Part shown: piece by piece, positions 17,282 through 26,018 of the stretch | Layout: every line of letters begins with the position of its first letter | Numbering within the stretch: position 1 is the stretch's first letter | Assembly: GCA_964473155.1 (NCBI GenBank) | Contig: CAYYNT010000023.1 | Span: 1 to 58,527 of the forward strand | Reading direction: 5' to 3' | Source: JAJFUG01 sp964473155 | GTDB taxonomy: Bacteria; Gemmatimonadota; Glassbacteria; GWA2-58-10 | DNA length: 58,527 nt | Position numbers and translations under genes: made by a program | The notes under the pieces: generated by a model | Database searches by the model: none | What the model saw: only the letters and a program-made list of their open reading frames with translations | Told to the model about the DNA's origin: nothing

Positions 17282-18924
17282 GCGGCGGCGAGAAAAAGGC
17301 AGTCCGCACGGTTATCGACGGACGGGAGTACGAGTTCGCAGAGGGGACCACAATCCTCGAAGCAGCTCGCAGCGTGGGGATCCAGATACCCCACTACTGC
17401 TATCATCCCGGACTGTCCATCGCCGGGGCCTGCCGCATGTGCCTAGTCGAAATAGAAAAGATGCCGAAACTCCAGATTTCCTGCTACATGACCGTGGCGG
17501 ACGGTATGGCCGTCCATACGGACACCGAGCGGGTCAAGCGCGCGCGCAAAGCGATACTGGAATTCCATCTGGTCAACCACCCGGTGGATTGCCCGGTCTG
17601 CGATCAGGCCGGTGAGTGCGGCCTCCAGGAATATTACATGCTTCATGGTTTGTACGTTTCCCGCCTGAAAGAGAATAAAGTCCGCAAGAGCAAGAAAGCT
17701 TTCCAGATCGGCCCGGAAATAATGCTCGACCAGGAGCGTTGCATCCTTTGCAGCCGCTGCGTGAGGTTCTGCCGCGAGGTGTCCAGGAGCCACGAGCTTG
17801 GCATGTTCAAGCGCGGTGACCGCTCGGTGATAGACACTTTCTCCGGGCAGCAGGTGGATAATCCTTACGCCGGCAACGTAGTGGATATCTGCCCGGTGGG
17901 CGCACTGACCTGCCGGGATTCGCGCTTCAAGACCCGCGCCTGGTACCAGGAGACCGCCGAATCGATATGCCCGCGCTGCTCGCGCGGCTGCAACATCTTC
18001 ATCCACTACAACGTCAAGCGTCCGTGGAAAAATCAGGGCCGCAAGGTGGTGCGCCTCAAACCGCGTTTCAACTCCGAGGTCAACAAGTGGTGGATTTGCG
18101 ATGAGGGCCGGTTCTGCTTCAAGTTTATCGACGACGCCAGCCGTCTGACCGCACCCCTGCGAACTGAAAACGGCGACGCGGTTCAGACCGGTTGGGTTTC
18201 GGCGCTGGGTTTCGCCGCAGAGCGCATGCGCTCCGCCGCCGCGTCGCCGGACCGCGACCTGGCCGTGCTCGTTTCGGCCCAGGCCACGAACGAGGAACTG
18301 TTCCTGCTCAAAAAAGTGTTCGATGAACGCCTGCCCGGCTGGCGTCCCGCGTTCAGCACGGACGGGCCGTTCGAACCGACTGAGGATGACCTTCTGCGGC
18401 GGGCGGACAAAAATCCCAACACCGCGGGAGTGCAACTGCTCGGGCTGGATGGCGGCAACTCGATGAGCCTGGAGGAACTGAAAAAGGCTGCTCTTGAGGG
18501 ACGGATCGGCGCACTGCTTGTCTGCTACACCGACCTTCTTGGCCTGCAGGGGCGGTTATCCGAAGGATGGCAGGCAGCTTTGGAAAAAGTGGGGACTCTG
18601 ATCTACCTGGGCACAAATGCTTGCGCCACCTCGCGGCTGGCGCAGCTTGTGTTACCAGCCGCCGCCTTTGCCGAGCGCGAGGGCACTGTCACGAATTTCG
18701 AGCACCGTGTTCAGCTCCAGCGCAAAGCTTTCGACCCCGCGGGCGAATCCCTGCCGGGCTGGGAGATAATACGCCGTCTGGGTGAAACCCTGGGCGGAGA
18801 ATACAGCTTTTCCGATGCGCGTGCAGTATTCAACGCCCTGACCGTTTCCGTCCCCGGATTCAGCGGTCTTGACTACGACGAAATCGGCTCCACAGGCTGC
18901 CAGGCAGTGATAACGAAAGCCTGA
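17278..18924 (+). CDS. nuoG: NADH-quinone oxidoreductase subunit G, short form
   Basis: A 548-residue subunit, much shorter than the roughly 900-residue E. coli protein. All iron-sulfur ligands of the N-terminal half are visible: the [2Fe-2S] set around CRMCLVE, the His/Cys set HPVDCPVCDQAGEC, the set CILCSRCVRFC with a later DICPVG, and an N7-type site CPRCSRGC with WWICDEG. The molybdopterin-like domain is reduced: only its start and a C-terminal part (LVLPAAAFAEREGTVTNFE) remain. Electrons would still pass from NuoF to NuoI. The GTG start has AAGGAG seven bases upstream. Confidence 0.93.
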   Translation: MSGGEKKAVRTVIDGREYEFAEGTTILEAARSVGIQIPHYCYHPGLSIAGACRMCLVEIEKMPKLQISCYMTVADGMAVHTDTERVKRARKAILEFHLVNHPVDCPVCDQAGECGLQEYYMLHGLYVSRLKENKVRKSKKAFQIGPEIMLDQERCILCSRCVRFCREVSRSHELGMFKRGDRSVIDTFSGQQVDNPYAGNVVDICPVGALTCRDSRFKTRAWYQETAESICPRCSRGCNIFIHYNVKRPWKNQGRKVVRLKPRFNSEVNKWWICDEGRFCFKFIDDASRLTAPLRTENGDAVQTGWVSALGFAAERMRSAAASPDRDLAVLVSAQATNEELFLLKKVFDERLPGWRPAFSTDGPFEPTEDDLLRRADKNPNTAGVQLLGLDGGNSMSLEELKKAALEGRIGALLVCYTDLLGLQGRLSEGWQAALEKVGTLIYLGTNACATSRLAQLVLPAAAFAEREGTVTNFEHRVQLQRKAFDPAGESLPGWEIIRRLGETLGGEYSFSDARAVFNALTVSVPGFSGLDYDEIGSTGCQAVITKA

Positions 18925-18943
18925 AATTGCGGAGTATTTACCG

Positions 18944-20029
18944 ATGTTTCCTGAAATACTTCTTCATACGGCCAAAGCCGGAGCTGTACTGACCGGCGTG
19001 CTGACTTTCGGCGGGCTGCTCACCTGGGTCGAGCGTAAGCAGAGCGCGGTCATGCAGGACCGTATCGGCGCGAACCGTGCGGATATCCTGGGATTCCGCC
19101 TTCTGGGCCTGTTCCATATAATGAGCGACGGCCTGAAGATGTTCGTCAAGGAAGAATTCGTCCCGCGCACGGCCCACCGCTGGCTGTTTGTCCTGGCGCC
19201 TTTCCTGTCCTGGACTTTCGCCCTGCTCGGCTTCGCCGTGATCCCCTTATCCCCGTCGATACGGATAGCAGGCCAGGATTTTTCGCTTCAGATCGCCAAC
19301 CCGGACATCGGGCTTCTGCTGGTCTTCGCCATGATGGGTATGACTGTCTACGGCGTGGTCTTGGGAGGCTGGTCCAGCAACAACAACTTCGCCCTGCTTG
19401 GCTCGATGCGCGCCACGGCGCAGATGATCAGCTACGAGGTGGCCCTGGGCGCGGCCGCGGTAGGGCCGCTGCTGGTTTACCAGAGCCTGAACATGCAGGA
19501 GATAGTGCTCCGGCAGGGGCAGTATTTCCAGGGCTGGCTGCCTTTGTGGGGAATCGTGGTGCAGCCGCTGGCTTTTCTGATATTCCTGACCGCGGGTACG
19601 GCCGAGACAAAACGTGTCCCGTTCGATCTGCCCGAGGGCGAAAGCGAGATAATCGGCTTCCAGCTCGAATATTCGAGCATGCGTTTCGGCGCGTTCATGT
19701 TCACCGATTTCGTCGAAAAAATCCTGATCGCCTGCCTGACAGTCACCCTGTTCCTGGGCGGCTGGCAGGTCCCCTGGCTGATGGATGAGGGATTCATTAT
19801 CGGCGGAGCGACAGCGCTGGCGCTGGATCCTTGGGTAGTCTGGATTCTGCGGACAGCGGCTTTCAGTCTCAAGGTCTGCGCGGTCATCTATCTCCTGATG
19901 CTTGTGCGCTGGACCCTGCCGCGTTTCCGCTATGACCAGCTTATGCACCTGGGCTGGAAGTTCCTTCTGCCGCTGGCGTTCGCCAATATCATCGTTACCG
20001 CGGTGGTCCTGGCGCTGTTGAAAGTCTGA
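18944..20029 (+). CDS. nuoH: NADH-quinone oxidoreductase subunit H
   Basis: A 361-residue membrane subunit with about eight helices. Family motifs include WVERKQSAVMQDRIGANRA near the start and the quinone-loop motif PFDLPEGESEIIGF. It joins the peripheral arm to the membrane arm and forms part of the quinone tunnel. GGAG precedes the ATG by nine bases. Confidence 0.95.
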   Translation: MFPEILLHTAKAGAVLTGVLTFGGLLTWVERKQSAVMQDRIGANRADILGFRLLGLFHIMSDGLKMFVKEEFVPRTAHRWLFVLAPFLSWTFALLGFAVIPLSPSIRIAGQDFSLQIANPDIGLLLVFAMMGMTVYGVVLGGWSSNNNFALLGSMRATAQMISYEVALGAAAVGPLLVYQSLNMQEIVLRQGQYFQGWLPLWGIVVQPLAFLIFLTAGTAETKRVPFDLPEGESEIIGFQLEYSSMRFGAFMFTDFVEKILIACLTVTLFLGGWQVPWLMDEGFIIGGATALALDPWVVWILRTAAFSLKVCAVIYLLMLVRWTLPRFRYDQLMHLGWKFLLPLAFANIIVTAVVLALLKV

Positions 20030-20041
20030 AGTCTGTAATGC

Positions 20042-20623
20042 ATGCCGGAGGACGAGTTGGCGATTACAGTAAAAAAGATCGAGTTCCGCCGGAAACTCAG
20101 CCTGATGGAGCGTATCTGGCTGCCCGAGATACTGCGCGGCCTCTGGCTCACCAACCGTCATTTCGTGGTGAACATCTGCCTGCATATCCTGAATGCGGTA
20201 GGCATAAGGACCAGGCGTAAAGGCGCGGTGACCATCCAGTACCCGGAGGAGCACCGGGGCTATCACTGGCGTCTGCGCACGCTGCACTACCTGACGAAAC
20301 GTGAGGGCGGCGGCCCGCGCTGCGTTGGGTGCATGATGTGCGAGACTATCTGTCCCGCGAAATGCATCTACATCGTGGCGAAAGAGCACCCGGACCCGGA
20401 AACCGAAAAGCAGGCCGCCAGTTTCACTATCGACATGGGCAAGTGCGTTTATTGCGGGCTGTGCGTGGAAGCCTGCCCGGAGGATGCGATCCGGATGGAC
20501 AGCGGACACCTGGAAATAAGCGCTTACAGCCGCAAGGAACTGATCTACCCCATCGACCGTCTTCTGGCCACGGAACATGATCCAGCGCCGTACAAGGACT
20601 ACGAAAAGTATATGCGGGAATGA
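20042..20623 (+). CDS. nuoI: NADH-quinone oxidoreductase subunit I
   Basis: A 193-residue ferredoxin-like subunit with two [4Fe-4S] motifs, CVGCMMCETICP and CVYCGLCVEACP (clusters N6a and N6b). It passes electrons from NuoG to NuoB. The true start may be TTG at 20057, which has GGAGG five bases upstream and removes five residues; the ATG at 20042 has no clear binding site. It is the last nuo gene here: an intrinsic terminator follows 30 bases later, and nuoJ, K, L, M and N do not follow. Confidence 0.94.
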   Translation: MPEDELAITVKKIEFRRKLSLMERIWLPEILRGLWLTNRHFVVNICLHILNAVGIRTRRKGAVTIQYPEEHRGYHWRLRTLHYLTKREGGGPRCVGCMMCETICPAKCIYIVAKEHPDPETEKQAASFTIDMGKCVYCGLCVEACPEDAIRMDSGHLEISAYSRKELIYPIDRLLATEHDPAPYKDYEKYMRE

Positions 20624-20652
20624 CCCGCCATGTGGATAAGGATTTGACTCAT

Positions 20653-20687
20653 CGCCGTTTCGCGGGCTGTACGGAACGGCGCTTTTT
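20653..20687 (+). terminator. Intrinsic terminator of the nuo operon
   Basis: CGCCGTTTC (20653-20661) pairs with GGAACGGCG (20673-20681), and the stem is followed by CTTTTTATT. It lies 30 bases after the nuoI stop and upstream of the cupin gene. Confidence 0.75.
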
Positions 20688-20708
20688 ATTCCATGCTCTG
20701 GGGGGCTG

Positions 20709-21029
20709 ATGCTTAAACAATGCAGTGAAACCACCTCGATCGGCCTGGGCGGCGGGATCGTCAGGCGTATGTGCCTGTGTGCGGGAAAACTGATGTCCGT
20801 TGAGTTCAGCTTCGAAAAGGATGCCCTTCTGCCCATGCACAACCACCCGCATGAACAGATCGGGTATATCGTAAGAGGAGTTTACGAACTTACCGTGGGT
20901 GATGAAACCCGCACCCTGAAAGCCGGGGACACTTACTATGCCCCTCCCGGAGTCATGCACGGCGCGAAAGTGATCGAGGCGGGCAAGGTGATAGACGTGT
21001 TCTGTCCGCCGCGCGAGGATTATCTCTGA
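20709..21029 (+). CDS. Single-domain cupin protein
   Basis: A 106-residue small beta-barrel protein. Metal-binding motif 1 is MHNHPHEQIGYIVRG, with a His-x-His pair and a following Glu/Gln position. Motif 2 is PPGVMHGA, with the final His. Such proteins bind a metal and can be enzymes, sugar binders or small-molecule sensors; the function here is unknown. GGGGGG lies just before the ATG. It sits alone between the nuo terminator and a convergent sugar-phosphate operon. Confidence 0.88.
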   Translation: MLKQCSETTSIGLGGGIVRRMCLCAGKLMSVEFSFEKDALLPMHNHPHEQIGYIVRGVYELTVGDETRTLKAGDTYYAPPGVMHGAKVIEAGKVIDVFCPPREDYL

Positions 21030-21064
21030 GCCGTTGCCGTTATAACTCCTGCTGTACCAGCAGA

Positions 21065-21113
21065 AAGGGACGGCCCATTCAATGGACCGTCCCTTCCGTT
21101 TTCTTATTCTTGC
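21065..21113 (+). terminator. Convergent terminator between cupin and pfk
   Basis: Arms at 21065-21078 and 21082-21095 pair over 14 bases with one mismatch and a three-base loop. On the plus strand the stem is followed by the T-rich tail GTTTTCTTATTCTT, so it should end the cupin transcript. The minus-strand tail is only TTTC, giving weaker termination for the phosphofructokinase operon. Confidence 0.65.
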
Positions 21114-21131
21114 TTCCGTTTGTCTTCCGGC

Positions 21132-22337
21132 TCAGGCCTTGACCGGATGGTAAGCCAGCTTGGCCATTGTCGGCAGCGGGCCGACCAGTGGCTTGAGGTA
21201 CTCGACAAACTCCGGAGTGACAAACATTCCGGAAGCGTCGATAAACTTGTCCGGCATGGGCTTGGAGTGCACCGCCACCTCGGCCAGGGGCGCGACACCC
21301 AGCTTGGTCTGGTATTCCTTGCCCTCTTCGCGCATGAGCGAGACCATCAGGCCGCTCTTGCCCTCGGCGGCAAGCTCCACAGCCTTCTGCCCGCACAGGA
21401 AGGCCTCGGCCACATCCAGAGCGCTGGTGCGGTCGGAGCCAGCCATCTGCAGCGACTCCACAACCTGGAACTCGCCGCGCCAGCCGAACTTCTCGGAGAT
21501 CAACCGGTGCAGCATCATCGCCGCGCTGGTGCCGCCCATGGCGCCGAACTCTACGTTGCCGAAACGGTCGCGTGTCTCCGAGGCGCTCACCGGACGGCCA
21601 TCGGCATAGGCTATGCCCTCGCCGCAGACGATGGAGACGAAACCATATTTCTTATGGCACTCCTCGACCCTCGCCAGGAACTTATCCTTGTCGAACGGAC
21701 GTTCCGGCATCAGGATAATGTGCGGCGGGTCGCACTCGCAACGCCTGGCCGCAACCGAGGCCGCCGCCAGCCAGCCTGCGTCACGCCCCACGGCCTGGTA
21801 GATCACGTACTGATCGACTTTCTGCATGTCGCGGGCCAGAGTGCCGCCCTGGAGCACCGAGAGCGCCACAAAGCGGGCGGCGCTGCCGTATCCCGGCGTA
21901 TGGTCGGTGCCGTGAAGATCATTGTCAACGGTCTTCGGGATGCCGATGCCGCGCAGCTCGTAACCGTTGGCCACGCAGTATTTCTCGACACGGTTGATCG
22001 TGTCCATGGTGTCGTTGCCGCCGATCATGAAGAAATAGCGGATGTTGAATTTCTCCAGGACCTTGCGGATTTTCGGGAAGTCCTCGTCCTTCAGCTTGTG
22101 ACGGCTGGAGCCGAGAGCGCTCGATGGTGTAAGCCTGAGCGCGGAGATCGTACCCGGGTCTTCTTTCTTCAGGTCGATCAGGTTTTCCTGCATGAAACCC
22201 TCGATGCCCCAGCGCATGCCGTAGACACCGGTGATGAAATCCTGGCGCACCGCCATCTCGACCACGCCGCAGAGGCTGGCGTTGATCACCGAGGTCGGGC
22301 CGCCGGACTGTCCTATTATTGCGTTGCCTTTCAACAT
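21132..22337 (-). CDS. 6-phosphofructokinase, predicted pyrophosphate-dependent
   Basis: A 401-residue PfkA-superfamily enzyme. The phosphoryl-donor site reads GGNDT (residues 106-110), with Asp where ATP-dependent enzymes have the second glycine of GGDGS. The active-site motif is PKTVDND with Lys135, where E. coli Pfk has PGTIDND. This Asp/Lys pair is the usual mark of pyrophosphate-dependent enzymes, so I predict PPi: fructose-6-phosphate phosphotransferase activity. Related family members also accept sedoheptulose-7-phosphate or other ketose phosphates. It closes a four-gene minus-strand operon with an AgaS-like isomerase, so tagatose-6-phosphate is also conceivable. Confidence 0.88.
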   Translation of the reverse strand: MLKGNAIIGQSGGPTSVINASLCGVVEMAVRQDFITGVYGMRWGIEGFMQENLIDLKKEDPGTISALRLTPSSALGSSRHKLKDEDFPKIRKVLEKFNIRYFFMIGGNDTMDTINRVEKYCVANGYELRGIGIPKTVDNDLHGTDHTPGYGSAARFVALSVLQGGTLARDMQKVDQYVIYQAVGRDAGWLAAASVAARRCECDPPHIILMPERPFDKDKFLARVEECHKKYGFVSIVCGEGIAYADGRPVSASETRDRFGNVEFGAMGGTSAAMMLHRLISEKFGWRGEFQVVESLQMAGSDRTSALDVAEAFLCGQKAVELAAEGKSGLMVSLMREEGKEYQTKLGVAPLAEVAVHSKPMPDKFIDASGMFVTPEFVEYLKPLVGPLPTMAKLAYHPVKA

Positions 22338-22373
22338 CTATCCGCTCCGTCAGTTGTCGGTTACAGTAACCCC

Positions 22374-23585
22374 TCAGCCCGCGATCACTTTCAGCGAGCC
22401 ATCCGCATAAAAAGCCGGGTGATCGTATATCTTCACACCCTGCACCACACGCGAGATCACACCCTTTTCCGAGGGGTTGTCCGGCTTGAGGCCCACGCTC
22501 AGGGACTTGAACACGCCCAGCGACTGGCCGACAATCACGTATGCCGGGCTGAGGTAGTCGTCCGGGATGTCGCAGCCGTGCTCTATCACCAGGTCGGCGG
22601 CGGCTTTCGTATCCGCGTCCGCCTTGCGGCAGACCGCTATCTTATTCATGCCGATGCCCTTGTGCTTGACCCCGTTCATCAGGTCCAGCTCGTAGCGGTG
22701 CACCAGCGGCTCCTCGCTCATCAGATAAACCACCAGCGTGTTGGAATGGATCACCGCCTCGGGGCCGTGGCGCAGTCCAAGGAAGCTGTCGAATTTGGCC
22801 ACCACCTTGCCGTCGGTCTCTTCCTGCAGCTTCAGGTGGCATTCCTTGGCGCAACCGTAGAGGGTGTTGGAGCCCAGGAAAACGGCGCGCTCGAAAGCCT
22901 CGGAGCACAGTTTTTCCAACTCGCAGGTGTAGCCGGTCAGTATTTTGCGGCCTGCGGCGGCAAGCTGGGCCACCACTTTGCCATACGCCGCGCTGTCCTT
23001 GACCGAGGCCAGGTACTGTCCGGCGATCACCATGCTGGAGAACGAACTGGTCATAGCCAGGGATTCGTCGTTGGTCTTCTCCGGCAGAAGGATGGTCAGG
23101 GCGCGGTCCTTCTTCGGCAGGCTCATCTGGGCCAGCTTGCCGTTCTTGTTGCAGGTGATGACGATGTGCTTGATATCGGCCTTGCTCTGTTCGCCTAACA
23201 CGAACGTGCCGACGCTTTCCGGGCTGTTGCCGGAACGGGCGAAATGCACGAGGAAATATTTTTTGCCCGGGCGGAACGTGGCTTCAGGGTCAGTTATAAT
23301 CTCTGTGGTGCCGACAGCGCGGGCCTCATAGCCGCTGATCTTGTTGAACAGGTTCTCCAGGCAGATACCGATAAAAGCGCTCGTGCCAGCCCCGGTCAAC
23401 AGGAACTTGCGGTCTATTTCTCCACCGAGAAAAGCCTGTATCTGGCTTTTCATGTCCTCGCAAATCTTATAAGTCTGTTCCCACATGTCCGGCTGCTGAT
23501 AAATCTCCGCCGGAGTGTGACAGGTGCCCCTCTTTTCCTTTTCCGCATCCGGGGCCTGGATGAGTTTGAGCATCGCATCGGCCAT
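22374..23585 (-). CDS. AgaS-like SIS-domain sugar-phosphate isomerase/deaminase
   Basis: A 403-residue protein with two SIS domains. The first contains TGAGTSAFIG and HFARSGNSPESVG (sugar-phosphate binding loops); the second begins near VFLGSNTLYGCAKE and holds FLGLRHGPE. This is the AgaS pattern, whose studied members deaminate and isomerise galactosamine-6-phosphate to tagatose-6-phosphate. The substrate here is a prediction. AAGGAG lies about ten bases before the ATG. It is followed after 36 bases by the phosphofructokinase. Confidence 0.88.
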   Translation of the reverse strand: MADAMLKLIQAPDAEKEKRGTCHTPAEIYQQPDMWEQTYKICEDMKSQIQAFLGGEIDRKFLLTGAGTSAFIGICLENLFNKISGYEARAVGTTEIITDPEATFRPGKKYFLVHFARSGNSPESVGTFVLGEQSKADIKHIVITCNKNGKLAQMSLPKKDRALTILLPEKTNDESLAMTSSFSSMVIAGQYLASVKDSAAYGKVVAQLAAAGRKILTGYTCELEKLCSEAFERAVFLGSNTLYGCAKECHLKLQEETDGKVVAKFDSFLGLRHGPEAVIHSNTLVVYLMSEEPLVHRYELDLMNGVKHKGIGMNKIAVCRKADADTKAAADLVIEHGCDIPDDYLSPAYVIVGQSLGVFKSLSVGLKPDNPSEKGVISRVVQGVKIYDHPAFYADGSLKVIAG

Positions 23586-23640
23586 CTTTCGAATTCTCCT
23601 TGCTCCCGTTTAATAGAAATTCACTGCTTCGAAGTAAAAA

Positions 23641-24792
23641 TTATTTTCCCCCGGCAATACGGTGCGCCTCCGAAACCGCCACGGCGAAATCGCGCACATC
23701 GATGGGATTGAACGAGGGAATTTTCTCGTCCCGCGCGATTTTCTCGGCGCTGGAGGCTTTCTGGGCCGCCATCAGGGTCTTCGTGAGGCTCTTGGGTATG
23801 TCGCTGCGCTTGTCGCCGATGATTATGCTCAGGAAATCATCGTTGCCGAAAGCCTCGCGCCCGAACGCACGCAGTCCGGAATCCTTCGAGTAATTGCCCT
23901 TCTCGACCGCCGGAGCGATCAGATCAACACCGAAATCCTCATATACCAGGGCCTTGCGTCCGGCGCGGGCCTCGAAAGCCGGGACAACCGCTTTGAGCGC
24001 CTCGAAATCGAAACCCGGCTTGTCCTGGTCATCGATCCATATCACATAATCGGAGCCATCCAGTTCCACGCGCACCGAGATCAGCGGATGAGTTTTGATC
24101 AGCGCCCGGTATGTACCCGCCATGTTGGCGACATCGCTTGAAAAACGGATTCTGCCGCTGGCCTCATCCAGAGCGGCCTTGCTGCCGTTGACTGTCATGG
24201 CCTCGGCAAGCTGCTTCGCGGTCGGACGGCGTCCCTTGACCAGCGGGTGCTGAAGCACGTTGCCGTTACGGTCGCCCTCGATATAGATCGCGCCCGCTCC
24301 GGTGGAATAATTTCCCTGGAATGCAACCTTGACCTTCTGATCAGCGGCGGCGCCAAGCACATCGCGCACGAAATTGCAGGCTTCCTGCTCGTTGTAAGGG
24401 TAGAGGTAATTGAACTTCCCCCCACGCTCGTAAACCATGCCATACTCTCCGACAGTGCCGAGCTTTTCCACCCCGAGGCGGTTGTCCTTGAAAAACTCCA
24501 TCGACTTCAGGTCCCAGCCGGTGCAGAGAGTGACTTCGATGCCGGGATTGTCGATCAGGTATTCTATCGCCCGGTTGGCCCCCGGATAAGGAGTAAGCTC
24601 GGAATCGTCACAGTCGACAATCGGTCCGTTCACATCCAGACCGCAGACAATATTGCCGGAAATATCGCGTCCGCTTGTCCGGCTGACCTCAAGAATATCC
24701 TGGATCAGGGCGATCAGTTTCTGCTTGTCCAGACCCAGCTTGTCTGCCATCTGCTCGGCTTTTCCGGACAGTTTGATTGCGGTGGCTGACAT
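23641..24792 (-). CDS. HAD-superfamily protein with altered motif I
   Basis: A 383-residue protein. Residues 48-75 look like HAD motif I and what follows, but the sequence is GLDVNGPIVD: the nucleophile Asp53 is present while the acid/base Asp two residues later is Asn55. Motif II is CTGWD, and motif IV is GDKRSDIP near the C-terminus. The central part (GEYGMVYERGGKFNYLYP) resembles the cap region of class II HADs such as sugar-phosphate phosphatases. A short helical N-terminal region (residues 1-45) precedes the fold. Position between a sugar epimerase and AgaS suggests a sugar-phosphate substrate. It could be a phosphatase with altered chemistry, a mutase or a binding protein. Confidence 0.75.
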   Translation of the reverse strand: MSATAIKLSGKAEQMADKLGLDKQKLIALIQDILEVSRTSGRDISGNIVCGLDVNGPIVDCDDSELTPYPGANRAIEYLIDNPGIEVTLCTGWDLKSMEFFKDNRLGVEKLGTVGEYGMVYERGGKFNYLYPYNEQEACNFVRDVLGAAADQKVKVAFQGNYSTGAGAIYIEGDRNGNVLQHPLVKGRRPTAKQLAEAMTVNGSKAALDEASGRIRFSSDVANMAGTYRALIKTHPLISVRVELDGSDYVIWIDDQDKPGFDFEALKAVVPAFEARAGRKALVYEDFGVDLIAPAVEKGNYSKDSGLRAFGREAFGNDDFLSIIIGDKRSDIPKSLTKTLMAAQKASSAEKIARDEKIPSFNPIDVRDFAVAVSEAHRIAGGK

Positions 24793-24856
24793 TCTTCCTC
24801 CATATCTGGCTTCGTTTTGGTTGACACGGTTCAGCCGAAGCTGCTCTGCGCGACGA

Positions 24857-25816
24857 TCAGGCGATACGGGGAGTGACCGTGATCGTGCGTTTGTCTTTGC
24901 AGCCCGGTTCCAGCTTGACTATTCCGAGTTTCCGGTCGAACGGCTCCTGTTCCTCGTGATCATCCATCCCCTGCCAGGGTTCGATACAGATATATTCCTC
25001 TCCCTGGTTGGCCCACAGCCCGAGGTGCGGGAAATCCGGGAACTCAACCCTTATGGAGACCCGCGAAATCGGGTCTTCAAGCGTCACATGGCGCATTTCA
25101 GGGTCATCGATTCCGAACATCAGTGTGTCTTCGAGTTCCTTCTCCGTCCAGACCAGCGGTCCACCAACCGCGATTTCCATTTTGTCACCGGTCAGGCGGC
25201 AGTGTTCATTATTCTCGTATTTTGTTATCCGTCCTTTAGGCATGACGATACGGCAGCCCAGCTTGCTGCCGATGCCGCTGAACACCGGGGTGGCGAATCC
25301 CGGGTGCCAGCCGAACTGATAATGTATCGGCTCCTGGCCAGGGTTGCCAATCTCAAAAGTTACAGCCAGAATGTTGCCGATAAGCTCATAGATCAGATCG
25401 AGCTGGAAATCGAACGGATAATACTGGCGAATCTCGGGATTTGGTTTAAGACGGTAATGGATCATCGCCCTGCCGTCATGGCTCGTCTGCACCAGGTCAA
25501 AAGTGCTGTGACGGGCGAAGCCGTGGTTCCCCCGGCTCGATATGACTGTGTTGCCGAGCAGGCTCTTTTTATCTTTCAAACCGCCGACTATCGGGAAAAG
25601 GATCGGCGCGTGGTTTTTCCAGCCCTTTTCCGGAGCTTCCAGCAAGCCATCACGCCACAACAGAGGCACAGTGAGGCCACGAGCGGAGTCGTGGATCCTA
25701 TAGCCGATGACCTCACAACCGTATCGGTTGATCAGAACCTCACTCTTTTCGGTCTCATTCACCAGACGGTCGATTTTGCTTTCGTTATCGATCACCACCA
25801 AATAGGATCCCAGCAT
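24857..25816 (-). CDS. Aldose 1-epimerase family protein
   Basis: A 319-residue galactose-mutarotase-like beta-sandwich protein. The recognisable parts are APILFPIVGGL, RGNHGFARHSTFDL (with the catalytic-type His) and YQFGWHPGFATP. The glutamate near IEPWQGM fits the general-base position. Such proteins interconvert the anomers of hexoses or hexose-6-phosphates. The ATG at 25816 has AGGAG eight bases upstream; the frame runs back to TTG at 25906. It is the first gene of the operon with the HAD protein, AgaS and phosphofructokinase. Confidence 0.87.
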   Translation of the reverse strand: MLGSYLVVIDNESKIDRLVNETEKSEVLINRYGCEVIGYRIHDSARGLTVPLLWRDGLLEAPEKGWKNHAPILFPIVGGLKDKKSLLGNTVISSRGNHGFARHSTFDLVQTSHDGRAMIHYRLKPNPEIRQYYPFDFQLDLIYELIGNILAVTFEIGNPGQEPIHYQFGWHPGFATPVFSGIGSKLGCRIVMPKGRITKYENNEHCRLTGDKMEIAVGGPLVWTEKELEDTLMFGIDDPEMRHVTLEDPISRVSIRVEFPDFPHLGLWANQGEEYICIEPWQGMDDHEEQEPFDRKLGIVKLEPGCKDKRTITVTPRIA

Positions 25817-25924
25817 CTTGCAATCTCCTGACTGCGTCATGATGTCACAATTTGAAGCCGGTCGGTCCCCGTCTCCGGGACAGAATGATAAACTTGTATG
25901 GAACAAGATTTAAAACAGATTGGC

Positions 25925-25953
25925 AATCTAACATCCTTTTTAATTCAAGTCAA
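25925..25953 (-). promoter_or_regulatory. Promoter of the sugar-phosphate operon
   Basis: On the minus strand TTGACT (25953-25948), 17 bases, TAGATT (25930-25925). Transcription would start near 25918, about 100 bases before the epimerase ATG. The area is AT-rich. Confidence 0.55.
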
Positions 25954-26018
25954 AAAATTAACTCCCTTTCCCAAAAGTCTGCTTGACAGAAACGGCCCGG
26001 AAAACGATATTGCACCGC

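Noticed and set aside
19247..20842. 531-codon minus-strand frame
   Set aside because: Lies opposite nuoH and nuoI; rich in His, Gln and Arg as expected for an antisense shadow, with no family motif.
21120..23198. 692-codon plus-strand frame
   Set aside because: Lies opposite the phosphofructokinase and AgaS genes, which have intact active-site motifs; composition is that of a shadow frame.
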